DNA from: Pseudomonadota bacterium
GTDB taxonomy: Bacteria > Pseudomonadota > Gammaproteobacteria > UBA9339
Length of the DNA: 64,000 nt
Reading direction: 5' to 3'
Assembly (NCBI GenBank): GCA_021781615.1
Contig: JAJXWM010000005.1
Location: 1 to 64,000 of the forward strand
In this document: positions 55,222 through 64,000 of the stretch, piece after piece
How the letters are laid out: each line of letters starts with the position of its first letter
How positions within the stretch are numbered: position 1 is the first letter of the stretch
Notes under the pieces: generated by a model
Told to the model about the DNA's origin: nothing
Database searches by the model: none
What the model saw: the letters and a program-made list of their open reading frames with translations, nothing else
Position numbers and translations under genes: made by a program

Positions 55222-56580
55222 ATGTTAAAAGCTCTAAATATTTTTCGTCCAGCACCACACATCCCAAGATTGCCAGCTGAATTAATTGACCCCACTTATA
55301 AAAAAATCCGTATCGAAGTTTTTATTGGTATTCTTGCCGGTTATATTTGCTTCTATCTCGTACGTAATAATTTTACACTTGCCATACCGCACCTTTTAGA
55401 AGAAGGTTTTACTAAAACGCAACTTAGCATGGTTCCATCTGCTATTGCGCTTGCTTATGGTTTCAGTAAATTTCTCATGGCAATTGTTTCTGACCGGAGC
55501 AACCCCCGATATTTTATGGCCACCGGTTTAATTTTAGCCGCGATTATTACCTTTCTCATGGGCACTACTCATGTCACCGGTTCTTTAACTTTAATGGTGA
55601 TATTAGCTTTTTGTGGTGGCTGGGTTCAAGCTATGGGTTGGCCAGCCAGCGCTCGAGTAATGGTGCATTGGTTCTCCGAAGGTGAGCGAGGAGCAAAAAT
55701 GTCGATTTGGGCTTGTGCACAAAATGTTGGCGGTGGCTTAATTGCAATCATAGCTTTCGTTGGCATGCACTACTTAGGAATGTCCTATCATGGCGGCGTT
55801 TTTTATCTACCGGCAATGCTTTCTTTAGCAACCGCAGGGTTAGTATTGTGGTTTGTAAAAGATACTCCTCAATCAGAAGGATTACCTTCCATTGAAGAAT
55901 ATCATCATGAAAAAACTGAATGTGATACTGCTTGCCGCCCAGACACCGAACGGGAACAAGAGCTGACAGCAAAAGAGATTCTTTTTAAATATGTGCTCGT
56001 AAATAAGCATTTGTGGTTCCTGGCGCTTGCTAATATCTTCGTATATTTCATTCGTTTTGGTGTTGGCAGCTGGATTCCTACCTATCTTATGGAAGTAAAA
56101 GGTCTTACTGCAGCTACCAGTAAACTCGCTCTTGCTTGGTATGAATATGCAGCAATACCAGGAATAATTTTGTGCGGTTGGTTAAGTGACAAATACTTTG
56201 CCAGCCGTCGTGCACCCATGTGTGTTTTTTACATGACGGTGGTTTGCATAGCTCTTGTTGGTTACTGGTTTGTACCAGCAGGAAGCGTCATATTATGTAA
56301 CACAATATTAGCAATCATAGGTTTCTTTATATACGGCCCAGTAGTATTAATTGGTATTAGTGCGGTAGATATTGCCCCTAAAAAAGCTGCAGGAACTGCC
56401 GCCGGTTTAACTGGCCTTTTAGGATACGTAGTTGGCACCATGGGAGCAAATTTAGGCGCGGGCATGATAGTTGATAATTTCGGTTGGCAAGCAGCAATAA
56501 TTTCACTTTTCGCAGCAGCTATTTTAGCTATATTTTTCTTGTCAATGAACTGGAATGCTGGGGTGGTGAAGAAGGTTTAA
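55222..56580 (+). CDS. glpT: Organophosphate:phosphate antiporter, GlpT-like
   Basis: A 452-aa major facilitator of the OPA family, the same length as E. coli GlpT and parallel throughout (PAPHIPRLPAELIDPTYKK, YLVRNNFTLAIP, GWPASARVMVHW, APKKAAGTAAG). The phosphate-binding arginines are kept at Arg48 and Arg278. The substrate-site His165 of E. coli is Gln167 here (CAQNVGGG), so specificity may differ from glycerol-3-phosphate. It has an extended -10 promoter upstream and its own terminator. Confidence 0.88.
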   Translation: MLKALNIFRPAPHIPRLPAELIDPTYKKIRIEVFIGILAGYICFYLVRNNFTLAIPHLLEEGFTKTQLSMVPSAIALAYGFSKFLMAIVSDRSNPRYFMATGLILAAIITFLMGTTHVTGSLTLMVILAFCGGWVQAMGWPASARVMVHWFSEGERGAKMSIWACAQNVGGGLIAIIAFVGMHYLGMSYHGGVFYLPAMLSLATAGLVLWFVKDTPQSEGLPSIEEYHHEKTECDTACRPDTEREQELTAKEILFKYVLVNKHLWFLALANIFVYFIRFGVGSWIPTYLMEVKGLTAATSKLALAWYEYAAIPGIILCGWLSDKYFASRRAPMCVFYMTVVCIALVGYWFVPAGSVILCNTILAIIGFFIYGPVVLIGISAVDIAPKKAAGTAAGLTGLLGYVVGTMGANLGAGMIVDNFGWQAAIISLFAAAILAIFFLSMNWNAGVVKKV

Positions 56581-56583
56581 TAG

Positions 56584-56621
56584 AAGGGGGGCAAGCTCTG
56601 TAACAAATAAGCCCCCTTTTT
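56584..56621 (+). terminator. Intrinsic terminator after the glpT-like gene
   Basis: AAGGGGGGC (56584-56592) and GCCCCCTT (56611-56618) followed by a T run, directly after the stop codon. Confidence 0.75.
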
Positions 56622-56816
56622 CCTCTACCTAATCTTTAGTAAAAAATCTCTGCATCCTCCAAACGAAGTAGCAGTAGTATAGTTTAAAGGCCGCACCCCA
56701 AGGGGTATCGTTACATTTTTAGGTATTGGAACTGTCAGAGCTGTTACTTGCGGATCATTTTGCTGATCCATTACATATTGGGCTGACAAAACCTGCCACA
56801 AAAAATAAAATTGTTA

Positions 56817-57905
56817 TTACACATTAAATCTAAAATGCACGACATCGCCATCCTTCATGACATAATCTTTTCCTTCAAGCCTTAATTTTCCAGTCTCGCG
56901 CGCGCCCTGCTCACCGTTACATTTTATATAATCCTCATAAGCAACAGCTTCAGCGCAAATAAAACCACGTTCAAAGTCACCATGAATTACGCCAGCCGCC
57001 TGTGGAGCCTTAGTTCCTTTTTGAATAGTCCAAGCACGCGCTTCTTTTGGTCCAATAGTAAAAAAAGTTTGCAGCCCAAGTAGATCATAGCCCGCATGAA
57101 TAACTCGATCTAACCCTGATTCAACTAAACCAAAATTAGCTAAAAATTCAAGCTTGTCTTCTTCGTTAAGCAGAGCAATCTCTGCTTCAATGGTTGCACA
57201 AATTGGCACTACACTCGAGTTCTCTGCTTTGGCAATATTTGCGACAACATCAAGATAAGGATTATTCTGCATGCCAACTTCATCAACATTTGCAATATAA
57301 AGCACCGGCTTGGCGGTTATCAAATGCAAATGTTGTAAAACTTTCGACTTCTGGTCAACATCACAAGCCCGAACGGGGATCCCTTTTCCTAAAGAATCTT
57401 TAACCTGCTCAAGAACAGCAAAATCTGCCATAGCTTCTTTATCGCCACTTTTGGCAAGCTTAGCCGTTTTATGGAAAGATTTTTCTACAGTATCTAAATC
57501 AGATAAAATAAGTTCGGTATTAATGATTTCAATGTCAGATTTTGGATCAACTTTGCCGGCAACATGGACTACATCTTCATTGCTAAAACATCGAACGACA
57601 TGGGCAATGGCTTGAGTTTCTCGGATATTTGCTAAAAATTGGTTGCCCAGACCCTCCCCTTTAGCAGCACCTTTGACTAGACCAGCAATATCAACAAACT
57701 CTACTACCGCGGGTAATATCTGCTTAGAACCGACAATCGCTGCCAACTTTTTTAAGCGCATATCAGGAACCGGCACTATACCAACATTGGGATCGATAGT
57801 GCAAAATGGATAATTTGCCGCAGCAACTTGGGCGCGCGTTAAAGCATTAAAAACTGTAGATTTTCCAACGTTGGGTAGGCCAACGATTCCGCATTTAAAA
57901 CCCAT
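56817..57905 (-). CDS. ychF: Redox-regulated ATPase YchF (OLA1 family)
   Basis: A 362-aa Obg-like ATPase associated with ribosomes and stress responses. It has [14 protein letters not shown] at residues 8-21, [21 protein letters not shown], and a C-terminal TGS domain with [22 protein letters not shown]. Length is standard. Confidence 0.96.
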   Translation of the reverse strand: MGFKCGIVGLPNVGKSTVFNALTRAQVAAANYPFCTIDPNVGIVPVPDMRLKKLAAIVGSKQILPAVVEFVDIAGLVKGAAKGEGLGNQFLANIRETQAIAHVVRCFSNEDVVHVAGKVDPKSDIEIINTELILSDLDTVEKSFHKTAKLAKSGDKEAMADFAVLEQVKDSLGKGIPVRACDVDQKSKVLQHLHLITAKPVLYIANVDEVGMQNNPYLDVVANIAKAENSSVVPICATIEAEIALLNEEDKLEFLANFGLVESGLDRVIHAGYDLLGLQTFFTIGPKEARAWTIQKGTKAPQAAGVIHGDFERGFICAEAVAYEDYIKCNGEQGARETGKLRLEGKDYVMKDGDVVHFRFNV

Positions 57906-58065
57906 TAGTGCCTCTCGTAAAATAAATTTATGTTAAAAACCAGTTACGATAATACTAATATATTAGCTTATAAAGCAATACAAAATTATTATTTAAGCCT
58001 TATCCTAGATTAACATTACCAGTAACAGCTTGCTTAGATTGAATCCATAGCCTCAGCAACAACAA

Positions 58066-59067
58066 CTAATGATGCTGCGGCTGGTTACGTACAGCTTGAG
58101 CCACACTACTATAGGTATCATGACCAACCATCGGACCAACAGATAACCGCTGCTTGATACCACTTACTGATATCTCATCGCTTAAGGCCATCGTCATAAT
58201 CACCCTCATATTTTCCTGTATCACCCTCTCAAGACGATCAGTTAAATCATCTTCTAAAGCTCCTTTACTTCTCTCGGCAATTATATACTCTGCACAAGCA
58301 AGACAAAGTTTGTTCATTACTCTTAAAAATATATTTTGGTCCTGCGGCAGAGCAAAAGCCGGCCTATCAAACAAAAAGGGCGTAAAAAGATACAGCGCCA
58401 TCTTTTCATAATTACGCACCAATTGACTTAACGCATCATATAAACTCATCTTGGGATTTTCTATCTTTAGCCTATCTAGAGCAGCTCGCAAAACTTGGCC
58501 CCTCATCTCACCCCGAGACGAATCACGATTGGAAAACACTACAGATTCATCTCCCACTTTGATCTTAAATATAGCATCATTATTAGGATCATATGCATAC
58601 TCTATCTCTCTTAAAGCATGATCTTTCATTAACTGTATTTCCCAAATCGGAAAATGCTCATCCTCTTTACTATCGGTAATTTCGTTATCCCGTTCAACGG
58701 TATTTTGTAAAGGCTGTTTTACACATGCCTGAATAAAAACCTTAATAACTCCAGGCATTTTAAAAATACCAACGGCTGCATCTACTAACTCTTCCTTCGT
58801 CGAAGCCGCTCCGGCTACTGGTCGGCCAGCCAAAGTTGGCACGCTATGAGCTGCCGACCTCTGCCAATATTCAACTGCTAATGAAAAAAAACAAATTGTA
58901 GCAATTGCCGCTAAAGCATAGAGAGCTACCCAGGTCATTAGCTCTGATATTGGAATAAAAGGATGCAAAAATGTAGTTACCGTAGGTGAAAAGTAAGCGC
59001 CAACAAAACCAACTATCGAAAAAAATCCCCACATAATACTACTGGGCTTTCTAAAAAACTCCCGCAT
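58066..59067 (-). CDS. Membrane protein of unknown function
   Basis: About 333 aa. Two transmembrane helices lie near the N-terminus (about residues 10-30 and 45-67). The remaining 260 residues are soluble, mostly helical and acidic, without a motif I recognise. It sits alone between ychF and algC. The topology, a short hairpin in the membrane with a large cytoplasmic domain, is all that can be supported. Confidence 0.65.
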   Translation of the reverse strand: MREFFRKPSSIMWGFFSIVGFVGAYFSPTVTTFLHPFIPISELMTWVALYALAAIATICFFSLAVEYWQRSAAHSVPTLAGRPVAGAASTKEELVDAAVGIFKMPGVIKVFIQACVKQPLQNTVERDNEITDSKEDEHFPIWEIQLMKDHALREIEYAYDPNNDAIFKIKVGDESVVFSNRDSSRGEMRGQVLRAALDRLKIENPKMSLYDALSQLVRNYEKMALYLFTPFLFDRPAFALPQDQNIFLRVMNKLCLACAEYIIAERSKGALEDDLTDRLERVIQENMRVIMTMALSDEISVSGIKQRLSVGPMVGHDTYSSVAQAVRNQPQHH

Positions 59068-59088
59068 AATCATTCCTCCATAAACAAT

Positions 59089-60483
59089 TTAAATCGGCAG
59101 CTGTAATTTTGGATTAAGTTTTAATAGCTCTTCTTTAAAAAGATATTGAATACGCGCTAAATCCTCTTTGGTATCTCCTTCAAAACGCATAATCAAATAT
59201 GGGCTGGTATTAGAAGGACGAACCAAACCAAAACTGTGGTCATAATCAACACGTATCCCATCAATAGTATTAACCTTACCACCAGGAAACTTAGCATTTT
59301 GCACAATTTTTTCCATAAACTGAAATTTCTCTGCCTCCGGTACGGCAATTTTCAACTCTGGAGTATTAACACTGTTTGGTAGCTCGGCAAATAGTTCGCT
59401 ACAAGTTTTTTTACCTTTAGTCATAATCTCAGCAAATCTGGCAGCGACATAAACCCCATCATCAAAACCAAACCAACGCTCTTTAATAAACATATGACCG
59501 CTAAGTTCACCGGCAAGCAATGCCCCCGACTCTTTCATTTTAGCTTTAATCAAAGAATGACCGGTTTTATACATAAGTGGCACACCACCATGTTTAGTAA
59601 TTTGATCAGCTAAATGTCGAGTACACTTTACATCAAAAGGAATAATTGTACCGGGATACCTGTTAAGAAAATCCATGGCAAAGAACATCAACAAACGATC
59701 GGCAGCGATAGCCTCACCCTTATCGGTAACCACTCCAACACGATCAGCATCACCATCAAACGCAAAACCAACATCAGCCTGCTTTGCTTTAACTGTAGTA
59801 ATTAAATCTTCTAGGTTTTTTGGCACTGACGGATCTGGGTGGTGATTCGGGAAACTACCATCAATTTCACAATAAAGTTCCGTTACTTCACAACCAAACT
59901 CGCGGAATAATTTTGGAGCAACTTTACCACCAACACCATTACCACAATCGATAACTACTTTTAATGGTCGTGATACTTTGACATCACTAATAATTCTTTT
60001 TAGATAATTATCAATAACCTCCATCTGCTCAACTTTACCCGCACCAGATTTTAAATTTTTGTCGATAATTCTTTGATAGAGCTTTTGGATCGCGTCTCCA
60101 TACAAGGTTTCGCCACCAATAACTATTTTTATACCATTATAATTTGGGGGATTATGGCTGCCGCTAAGCATTGCTCCAGATTGTGACACGGTATTAACCG
60201 CCGCATAATACAAAATCGGGGTGGTAACTTCATCAACATTAGTAACGTTGCAACCACTAGATAAAATTCCTTCAATTAAGGCCCGGAGCAGAGTAGGGCC
60301 AGATAACCTACCATCACGCCCAACTGCGATAACATTTAAACCACGATCTAAGTTTTCACTCCCGATTGCTTTACCAATAGTATAAATGTTGTCAGCGGTG
60401 AAGGTCTCATCAACAATACCGCGAATGTCATAAGCCCGAAAAATCTCTTTTGCAATAGATGTAACAACGTTATAGTTTGCCAT
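59089..60483 (-). CDS. algC: Phosphomannomutase/phosphoglucomutase (AlgC type)
   Basis: A 464-aa alpha-D-phosphohexomutase interconverting hexose 6- and 1-phosphates for LPS and other glycans. It shows FRAYDIRGIVDE at the start, the phosphoserine in SGSHNPPNYNG near residue 105, the metal loop DGDADR, GELSGHMF, and the phosphate-binding RPSNTSPYL. It follows dut by 2 bp, the order also seen in Pseudomonas. Confidence 0.94.
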   Translation of the reverse strand: MANYNVVTSIAKEIFRAYDIRGIVDETFTADNIYTIGKAIGSENLDRGLNVIAVGRDGRLSGPTLLRALIEGILSSGCNVTNVDEVTTPILYYAAVNTVSQSGAMLSGSHNPPNYNGIKIVIGGETLYGDAIQKLYQRIIDKNLKSGAGKVEQMEVIDNYLKRIISDVKVSRPLKVVIDCGNGVGGKVAPKLFREFGCEVTELYCEIDGSFPNHHPDPSVPKNLEDLITTVKAKQADVGFAFDGDADRVGVVTDKGEAIAADRLLMFFAMDFLNRYPGTIIPFDVKCTRHLADQITKHGGVPLMYKTGHSLIKAKMKESGALLAGELSGHMFIKERWFGFDDGVYVAARFAEIMTKGKKTCSELFAELPNSVNTPELKIAVPEAEKFQFMEKIVQNAKFPGGKVNTIDGIRVDYDHSFGLVRPSNTSPYLIMRFEGDTKEDLARIQYLFKEELLKLNPKLQLPI

Positions 60484-60485
60484 AT

Positions 60486-60938
60486 TTATGTTCTCCCTGT
60501 ATGTCCAAAACCACCTTTACCGCGCTCTGATGCTACAAAATCTTCTACTATCTCAAAACTAGCCTGTAACACGGGAACAACAACCAACTGCGCAATTCGC
60601 TCCCCCGGCGTAATCGTAAACGTTTCACTACCACGGTTCCAACACGAAAGCATAATCTGCCCCTGATAATCGGAGTCAATTAAACCCACCAAATTACCAA
60701 GAACAATCCCATGCTTATGCCCCATGCCAGATCTTGGTAAAATCACAGCAGCATAACCAGCATCTGCTAGATGAATAGCAATCCCGGAGGGGATTAACTC
60801 TACCATTCCTGGCGTCAGGATTAAATCTTTATCAATACAAGCTCTTAAATCCAAGCCGGCAGAGCCAGAAGTAGCATATTTTGGTAATGGATAAGTAGTA
60901 CCAAGCCTTTTATCTAGTATTTTCAATTGAATATTCAT
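60486..60938 (-). CDS. dut: dUTP diphosphatase
   Basis: A 150-aa trimeric dUTPase producing dUMP. Motifs in order: SGLDLRA-like [33 protein letters not shown] and the C-terminal [10 protein letters not shown]. It consumes the dUTP made by Dcd (7322) and feeds ThyX (6686). Operon with algC. Confidence 0.96.
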   Translation of the reverse strand: MNIQLKILDKRLGTTYPLPKYATSGSAGLDLRACIDKDLILTPGMVELIPSGIAIHLADAGYAAVILPRSGMGHKHGIVLGNLVGLIDSDYQGQIMLSCWNRGSETFTITPGERIAQLVVVPVLQASFEIVEDFVASERGKGGFGHTGRT

Positions 60939-61018
60939 AGACCCAATAATATACCGTTAATAACCACAAGACAAATCCCGGTATTGCCACAATATTTAAC
61001 TAGCATAAGCTAGCAGTT

Positions 61019-61684
61019 ATGCCAATCACAAGCTGGCCAACTACAAAACGTCCGCGTGAAAAATTACTAAATCACGGCGCTAAAACTTTATCTGATGCCG
61101 AGCTATTGGCAATTTTTATTCATACCGGAATTAAAGGGAAAACTGCAGTTGATTTAGCCTACGCCCTACTTAAACAGTTCGGGGGAATCCGTAATATATT
61201 TGACGCTGATGAAAAGGAGGTTTGTAACATGCCGGGCATTGGCAAAGCAAAATATGTTTTATTACAAGCGGCTCTAGAAGCTTCACGCCGCTATCTCGAA
61301 GAACAATTGATAAACACTAATGTCATTACTAGCGCCGAAGTTGCCCATAATTATTTAACGGCAAAACTACGCGGACATAAACGGGAGATTTTTGCTTGCT
61401 TATTTTTGAATGGCCAACACCAGGTAATTCATTATGAAGAGCTGTTTTATGGCACGATTAATAATATTGCTATCCATCCACGAGAAGTTGCTAAAATTGC
61501 CTTACAATATAACGCCTCTTCGGTAATTTTTGCTCATAACCACCCTGCCGGTCCGCCAACCCCAAGCCCTGAAGATCGACATTTGACTACAACGCTAACT
61601 AAGATTTTGCGCCCACTAGATATAAAGGTACTCGATCATATTATTATTGGTAATAATAGTTATGTTTCTTTGACTGATGAATGA
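61019..61684 (+). CDS. radC: RadC family JAMM protein
   Basis: A 221-aa protein with a helix-hairpin-helix-type N-terminus (NMPGIGKAKYVLLQAALEA) and a JAB/MPN domain with the metal motif HNHPAGPPTPSPED. Its cellular role is unsettled despite the repair name. It diverges from dut-algC; the coaBC gene often between radC and dut is missing here. Confidence 0.94.
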   Translation: MPITSWPTTKRPREKLLNHGAKTLSDAELLAIFIHTGIKGKTAVDLAYALLKQFGGIRNIFDADEKEVCNMPGIGKAKYVLLQAALEASRRYLEEQLINTNVITSAEVAHNYLTAKLRGHKREIFACLFLNGQHQVIHYEELFYGTINNIAIHPREVAKIALQYNASSVIFAHNHPAGPPTPSPEDRHLTTTLTKILRPLDIKVLDHIIIGNNSYVSLTDE

Positions 61685-61750
61685 GTCAATTTTTTGGCAA
61701 TCACCCTTCGCTTTGTTCCCGCGCGAAGATCGCGGGGAATATATTTTAAT
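61685..61750 (+). repeat. Dispersed multi-hairpin repeat, copy 4 (shortened)
   Basis: It begins with GTCAATTTTTTGGCAATC, jumps to CGCTTTGTTCCCGCGCG and a CGCGGGGAATA end. Compared with 925-1053, the first two hairpins are deleted. It starts at the radC stop. Confidence 0.6.
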
Positions 61751-61755
61751 CGTTT

Positions 61756-63996
61756 CTAATCCTCTCTATGACCACCGAGCGTGAGTGTGCCTGACCGAGA
61801 CGCATCTTCATCCTTCCTCGAAACTTCCGCAACCACTTTATCAACTTTTGGCACCTCCTCCACCTCTTGCTCTCTTTGAGGCCTTCCCTTACCTCCAAAT
61901 GGCCCTTTAACATGGGCTGCTTCCTGGATTTTTCTATATAGATCATCTCCTAAATCTGTTTTTGAACAAGCCTCACGCATCACTTGTAGCTTTATTTTAT
62001 TGCTTTGTTTTTCTTCCAACAATTTATCAGCTAAAAGCTGCTTTTCTTCTGGAGTAAGAGCATCCTTTACCGACTTAAACCATGCTTTAAATTGCGCGGG
62101 ATCAAGCTTAACTTTTTTCACTAAATATTCTCTAAATTTATCAGCTAAAAGCTGCTTTTCTTCTGGAGTAAGATCATCTTTTACCGGCTCAAACCATGCT
62201 TTAAATTGCGCGGGATCAAGCTCAATTTTTTTCACTAAGTATTCTTTAAATTTATCAGCTAAAAGCTGCTTTTCTTCTAGAGTAAGAGCATCATTTACCG
62301 ACTTAAACCATGCTTTAAATTGCGCGGGACCAAGCTCAACTTTTTTCACTAAATATTCTCTAAATTTATCAGCTAAAAGCTGCTTTTCTTCTGGAGTAAG
62401 ATCATCCTTTACCGGCTCAAACCATGCTTTAAATTGCGTGGGACCAAGCTCAACTTTTTTCACTAAATATTCTCTAAATTTATCAGCTAAAAACTGCTTT
62501 TCTTCTGAAGTAAGAGCATCCGTTACCAACTTAAGCCATGCTTTAAATTGCGCGGGAGCAAGCTCAACTTTTTCCTCCAAATAATCTCCAAAACTAGAGC
62601 CTTTTAATTCTCTTAAATGATTGACGAAAACAACGACTTCCTTAGGGCTTAACTTATACGCTTTTTCCTTACCCGACTTATCCACAACTTTTATCTCTTC
62701 CCCTCTAACCACTTTTTCGATAAGAGGAGCATCGGGTTTTATTCCCGCGCTCTCTAATGTTATTCCCATAACATGAACCAATTCTGCAAGTTGAATGCCA
62801 GCATTATATCGATCGAGTTTACTGCCAGCTAAAATTTTCTCTACTGTTTGTTCATAATTAATTTTAGGCACAGCACCAAAAGTCCTAAAAAGTTCAACCT
62901 GATCACCAGCAGTAAGCTCTCCTGCATGCTTAGCCATAACCTCGCCAAGTAAATGGGAAACATAACCTTCCCCCTCCTGAAATGGCAAGTTAACGTCTTT
63001 TTGGTCCATCAATCCCTTAATCAGGATTAATAACCGCACTTGCTCACTTGGCTTAAGCTTGTTGAAGCGAGACTCAAAATCTACCTCATAACTTACACGC
63101 AGTTTATTTTCTAAATTAGCTTTTTTCCCCACCGGTACCATCATCGCCATCAATAAATCAACGCCCTGTAATTGAAAAGCGTTATAGGCTTTTAGGAAAT
63201 TATTTTTATGCTCTGTTAAATCTTGTTCACTCCGAAATGCTCGATCTACAGGAGCAGACAGCATTAAACCAATATCCTGCGCATCTCTAATCAATCTTTC
63301 TTTCCCATCTTCGCCATCTTTTGTTGCACTTCTGCCCTCGATCATTAAAGTATTAGGATCCGTCATTTTGCTCAAAACCATGAGCCCAACTAGCCCGGCC
63401 TGGTCCCCATCTAATTCTGTAATAGCTTTAGCTTTCGGACGTCGTATTTTTACAAACTCGGCGATATCACTAAAAGATGGATTAACCCTTAAACGCCCTT
63501 TTAGACTCTCGATCTTCTTTAGCGCTTCGTCTTCTGCCGCAGCGAAGTCCTTGCCCAACTTCTTTTCTGCCTTTGTATACAAAAACTTTTTCCTTTCTCG
63601 CGCCGACTTTCCCTGCAAAGATAATTTGATACGCTCACCTAGCGATAATTTCACCCCTGCTTTTTCAATTACTAGGTTTTCTTTAGCCTCTGTCCATAAG
63701 GGTCCCCACAACTCTGGACTCTCATCAAAATCAAATAACTCTTTTTGGTTAGGATGGAAATACATATATGACTCTGTTTCAAGGACGCTTCTAGAACGCC
63801 CCGCCATACAGTGACAATAAACATCAGCTTGCTTGTCTAAAAAGCCATACAAATTTTCTTGAAATGCTCGCATACTAGCAATAGTTTGATTCTTCCCGGT
63901 GGTTACATCTAACACCGTATGATCAAACCACTTTAATCTTACTAAATCCTCGGGTTCTTCTCCGGAAACACTTGATGACTCATCATTGGTCGTCAT
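61756..63996 (-). CDS. Large repeat protein with a CX5R phosphatase-like loop (possibly partial)
   Basis: At least 746 aa. Near residue 62 HCMAGRSRS fits the HCXXGXXRS P-loop of dual-specificity tyrosine phosphatases, though little of that fold precedes it, so the gene may continue beyond the window edge 4 bp upstream. The middle is helical with no known family. Residues about 470-665 hold five tandem 38-residue repeats built on VELXPAQFKAWF and LTPEEKQLLADKF. The C-terminus is acidic and disordered. No signal peptide. I infer a cytoplasmic or type IV-secreted effector-like protein. Confidence 0.7.
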   Translation of the reverse strand: MTTNDESSSVSGEEPEDLVRLKWFDHTVLDVTTGKNQTIASMRAFQENLYGFLDKQADVYCHCMAGRSRSVLETESYMYFHPNQKELFDFDESPELWGPLWTEAKENLVIEKAGVKLSLGERIKLSLQGKSARERKKFLYTKAEKKLGKDFAAAEDEALKKIESLKGRLRVNPSFSDIAEFVKIRRPKAKAITELDGDQAGLVGLMVLSKMTDPNTLMIEGRSATKDGEDGKERLIRDAQDIGLMLSAPVDRAFRSEQDLTEHKNNFLKAYNAFQLQGVDLLMAMMVPVGKKANLENKLRVSYEVDFESRFNKLKPSEQVRLLILIKGLMDQKDVNLPFQEGEGYVSHLLGEVMAKHAGELTAGDQVELFRTFGAVPKINYEQTVEKILAGSKLDRYNAGIQLAELVHVMGITLESAGIKPDAPLIEKVVRGEEIKVVDKSGKEKAYKLSPKEVVVFVNHLRELKGSSFGDYLEEKVELAPAQFKAWLKLVTDALTSEEKQFLADKFREYLVKKVELGPTQFKAWFEPVKDDLTPEEKQLLADKFREYLVKKVELGPAQFKAWFKSVNDALTLEEKQLLADKFKEYLVKKIELDPAQFKAWFEPVKDDLTPEEKQLLADKFREYLVKKVKLDPAQFKAWFKSVKDALTPEEKQLLADKLLEEKQSNKIKLQVMREACSKTDLGDDLYRKIQEAAHVKGPFGGKGRPQREQEVEEVPKVDKVVAEVSRKDEDASRSGTLTLGGHRED
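62010..62590 (-). repeat. Five tandem 114-bp coding repeats
   Basis: The block with TTATCAGCTAAAAGCTGC recurs every 114 bp (about 62025, 62138, 62252, 62366, 62480), encoding 38-residue units. Differences among units are mostly at two acidic/basic positions, pointing to recent expansion. In-frame unit gain or loss would change protein length without frameshift. Confidence 0.85.
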
Positions 63997-64000
63997 ATTT

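Noticed and set aside
62000-62584. Long open frame antisense to the repeat protein (194 aa with internal repeats)
   Set aside because: It is the mirror of the 114-bp coding repeats on the other strand; its repeats follow from the sense gene and it has no start site of its own.
62010-62590. Regularly spaced repeats considered as a CRISPR array
   Set aside because: Units are contiguous 114-bp coding repeats without variable spacers and keep a single reading frame.

Overview
The window reads as chromosome of an AT-rich gammaproteobacterium, probably a host-associated member of or near the Legionellales/Coxiellaceae. Grounds: separate RelA and SpoT; the gmk-rpoZ-spoT, nrdR-nusB and dut-algC/radC gene orders; EF-P with EpmA and EpmB; BamD; WaaF; and several proteins that look like host-directed effectors (ankyrin repeats, a papain/YopT-like Cys-His-Asp protein, a CX5R phosphatase loop joined to tandem repeats). 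The genus is inference; no rRNA or other decisive marker is present.

Layout. 1-1250: no gene, but dense repeats (two MITE-like copies, a nested palindrome, a dispersed hairpin repeat) running up to the start of relA. 1.2-26.4 kb: mostly housekeeping: relA, a dicarboxylate symporter, a FosA-like VOC enzyme, yajQ, lipA, thyX-dcd, an amino-acid binding protein, a complete AmmeMemoRadiSam trio, der, rlmI, bamD, nusB-nrdR, waaF, two outer-membrane barrels, spoT-rpoZ-gmk, radA, glyA and a methyltransferase. 26.6-40.4 kb: an accessory zone organised around one intact tRNA-Arg(UCG). To its right lies a bounded 5.9-kb integrative element (integrase, small DNA-binding protein, AbiE toxin-antitoxin with a frameshifted toxin, signal-peptide ankyrin/protease-like protein) ending in a 44-bp repeat of the tRNA 3' half. 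To its left lie mirror-image remains of related elements carrying copies of the tRNA 5' half, relic integrase ends and cargo (ABC exporter, PAF-acetylhydrolase-like enzyme, unknown secreted and coiled-coil proteins). 40.4-47.5 kb: a compact six-gene leftward operon (histidine phosphatase, WG-repeat/methyltransferase fusion, radical SAM/SPASM, GT4 glycosyltransferase, NAD epimerase, MATE exporter) that looks like an undescribed small-molecule or glycan pathway. 47.8-64 kb: P-type ATPase, epmB and yheS, divergent from efp-epmA; glpT-like transporter; ychF; an unknown membrane protein; algC-dut; radC; and a large repeat protein at the window edge.

How genes fit together. dcd, dut, thyX and glyA supply consecutive or supporting steps to dTMP. 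EF-P, its modifying enzymes EpmA/EpmB and the ABC-F protein YheS form a translation-stalling neighbourhood. RelA and SpoT are the two arms of (p)ppGpp control. A FosA-like enzyme and a GlpT-like importer (the fosfomycin entry route in E. coli) occur in the same window. The most novel parts are the bidirectional array of integrative elements at the tRNA-Arg anticodon loop, whose sites share the palindrome TTCGAA, and the six-gene biosynthetic operon next to it.
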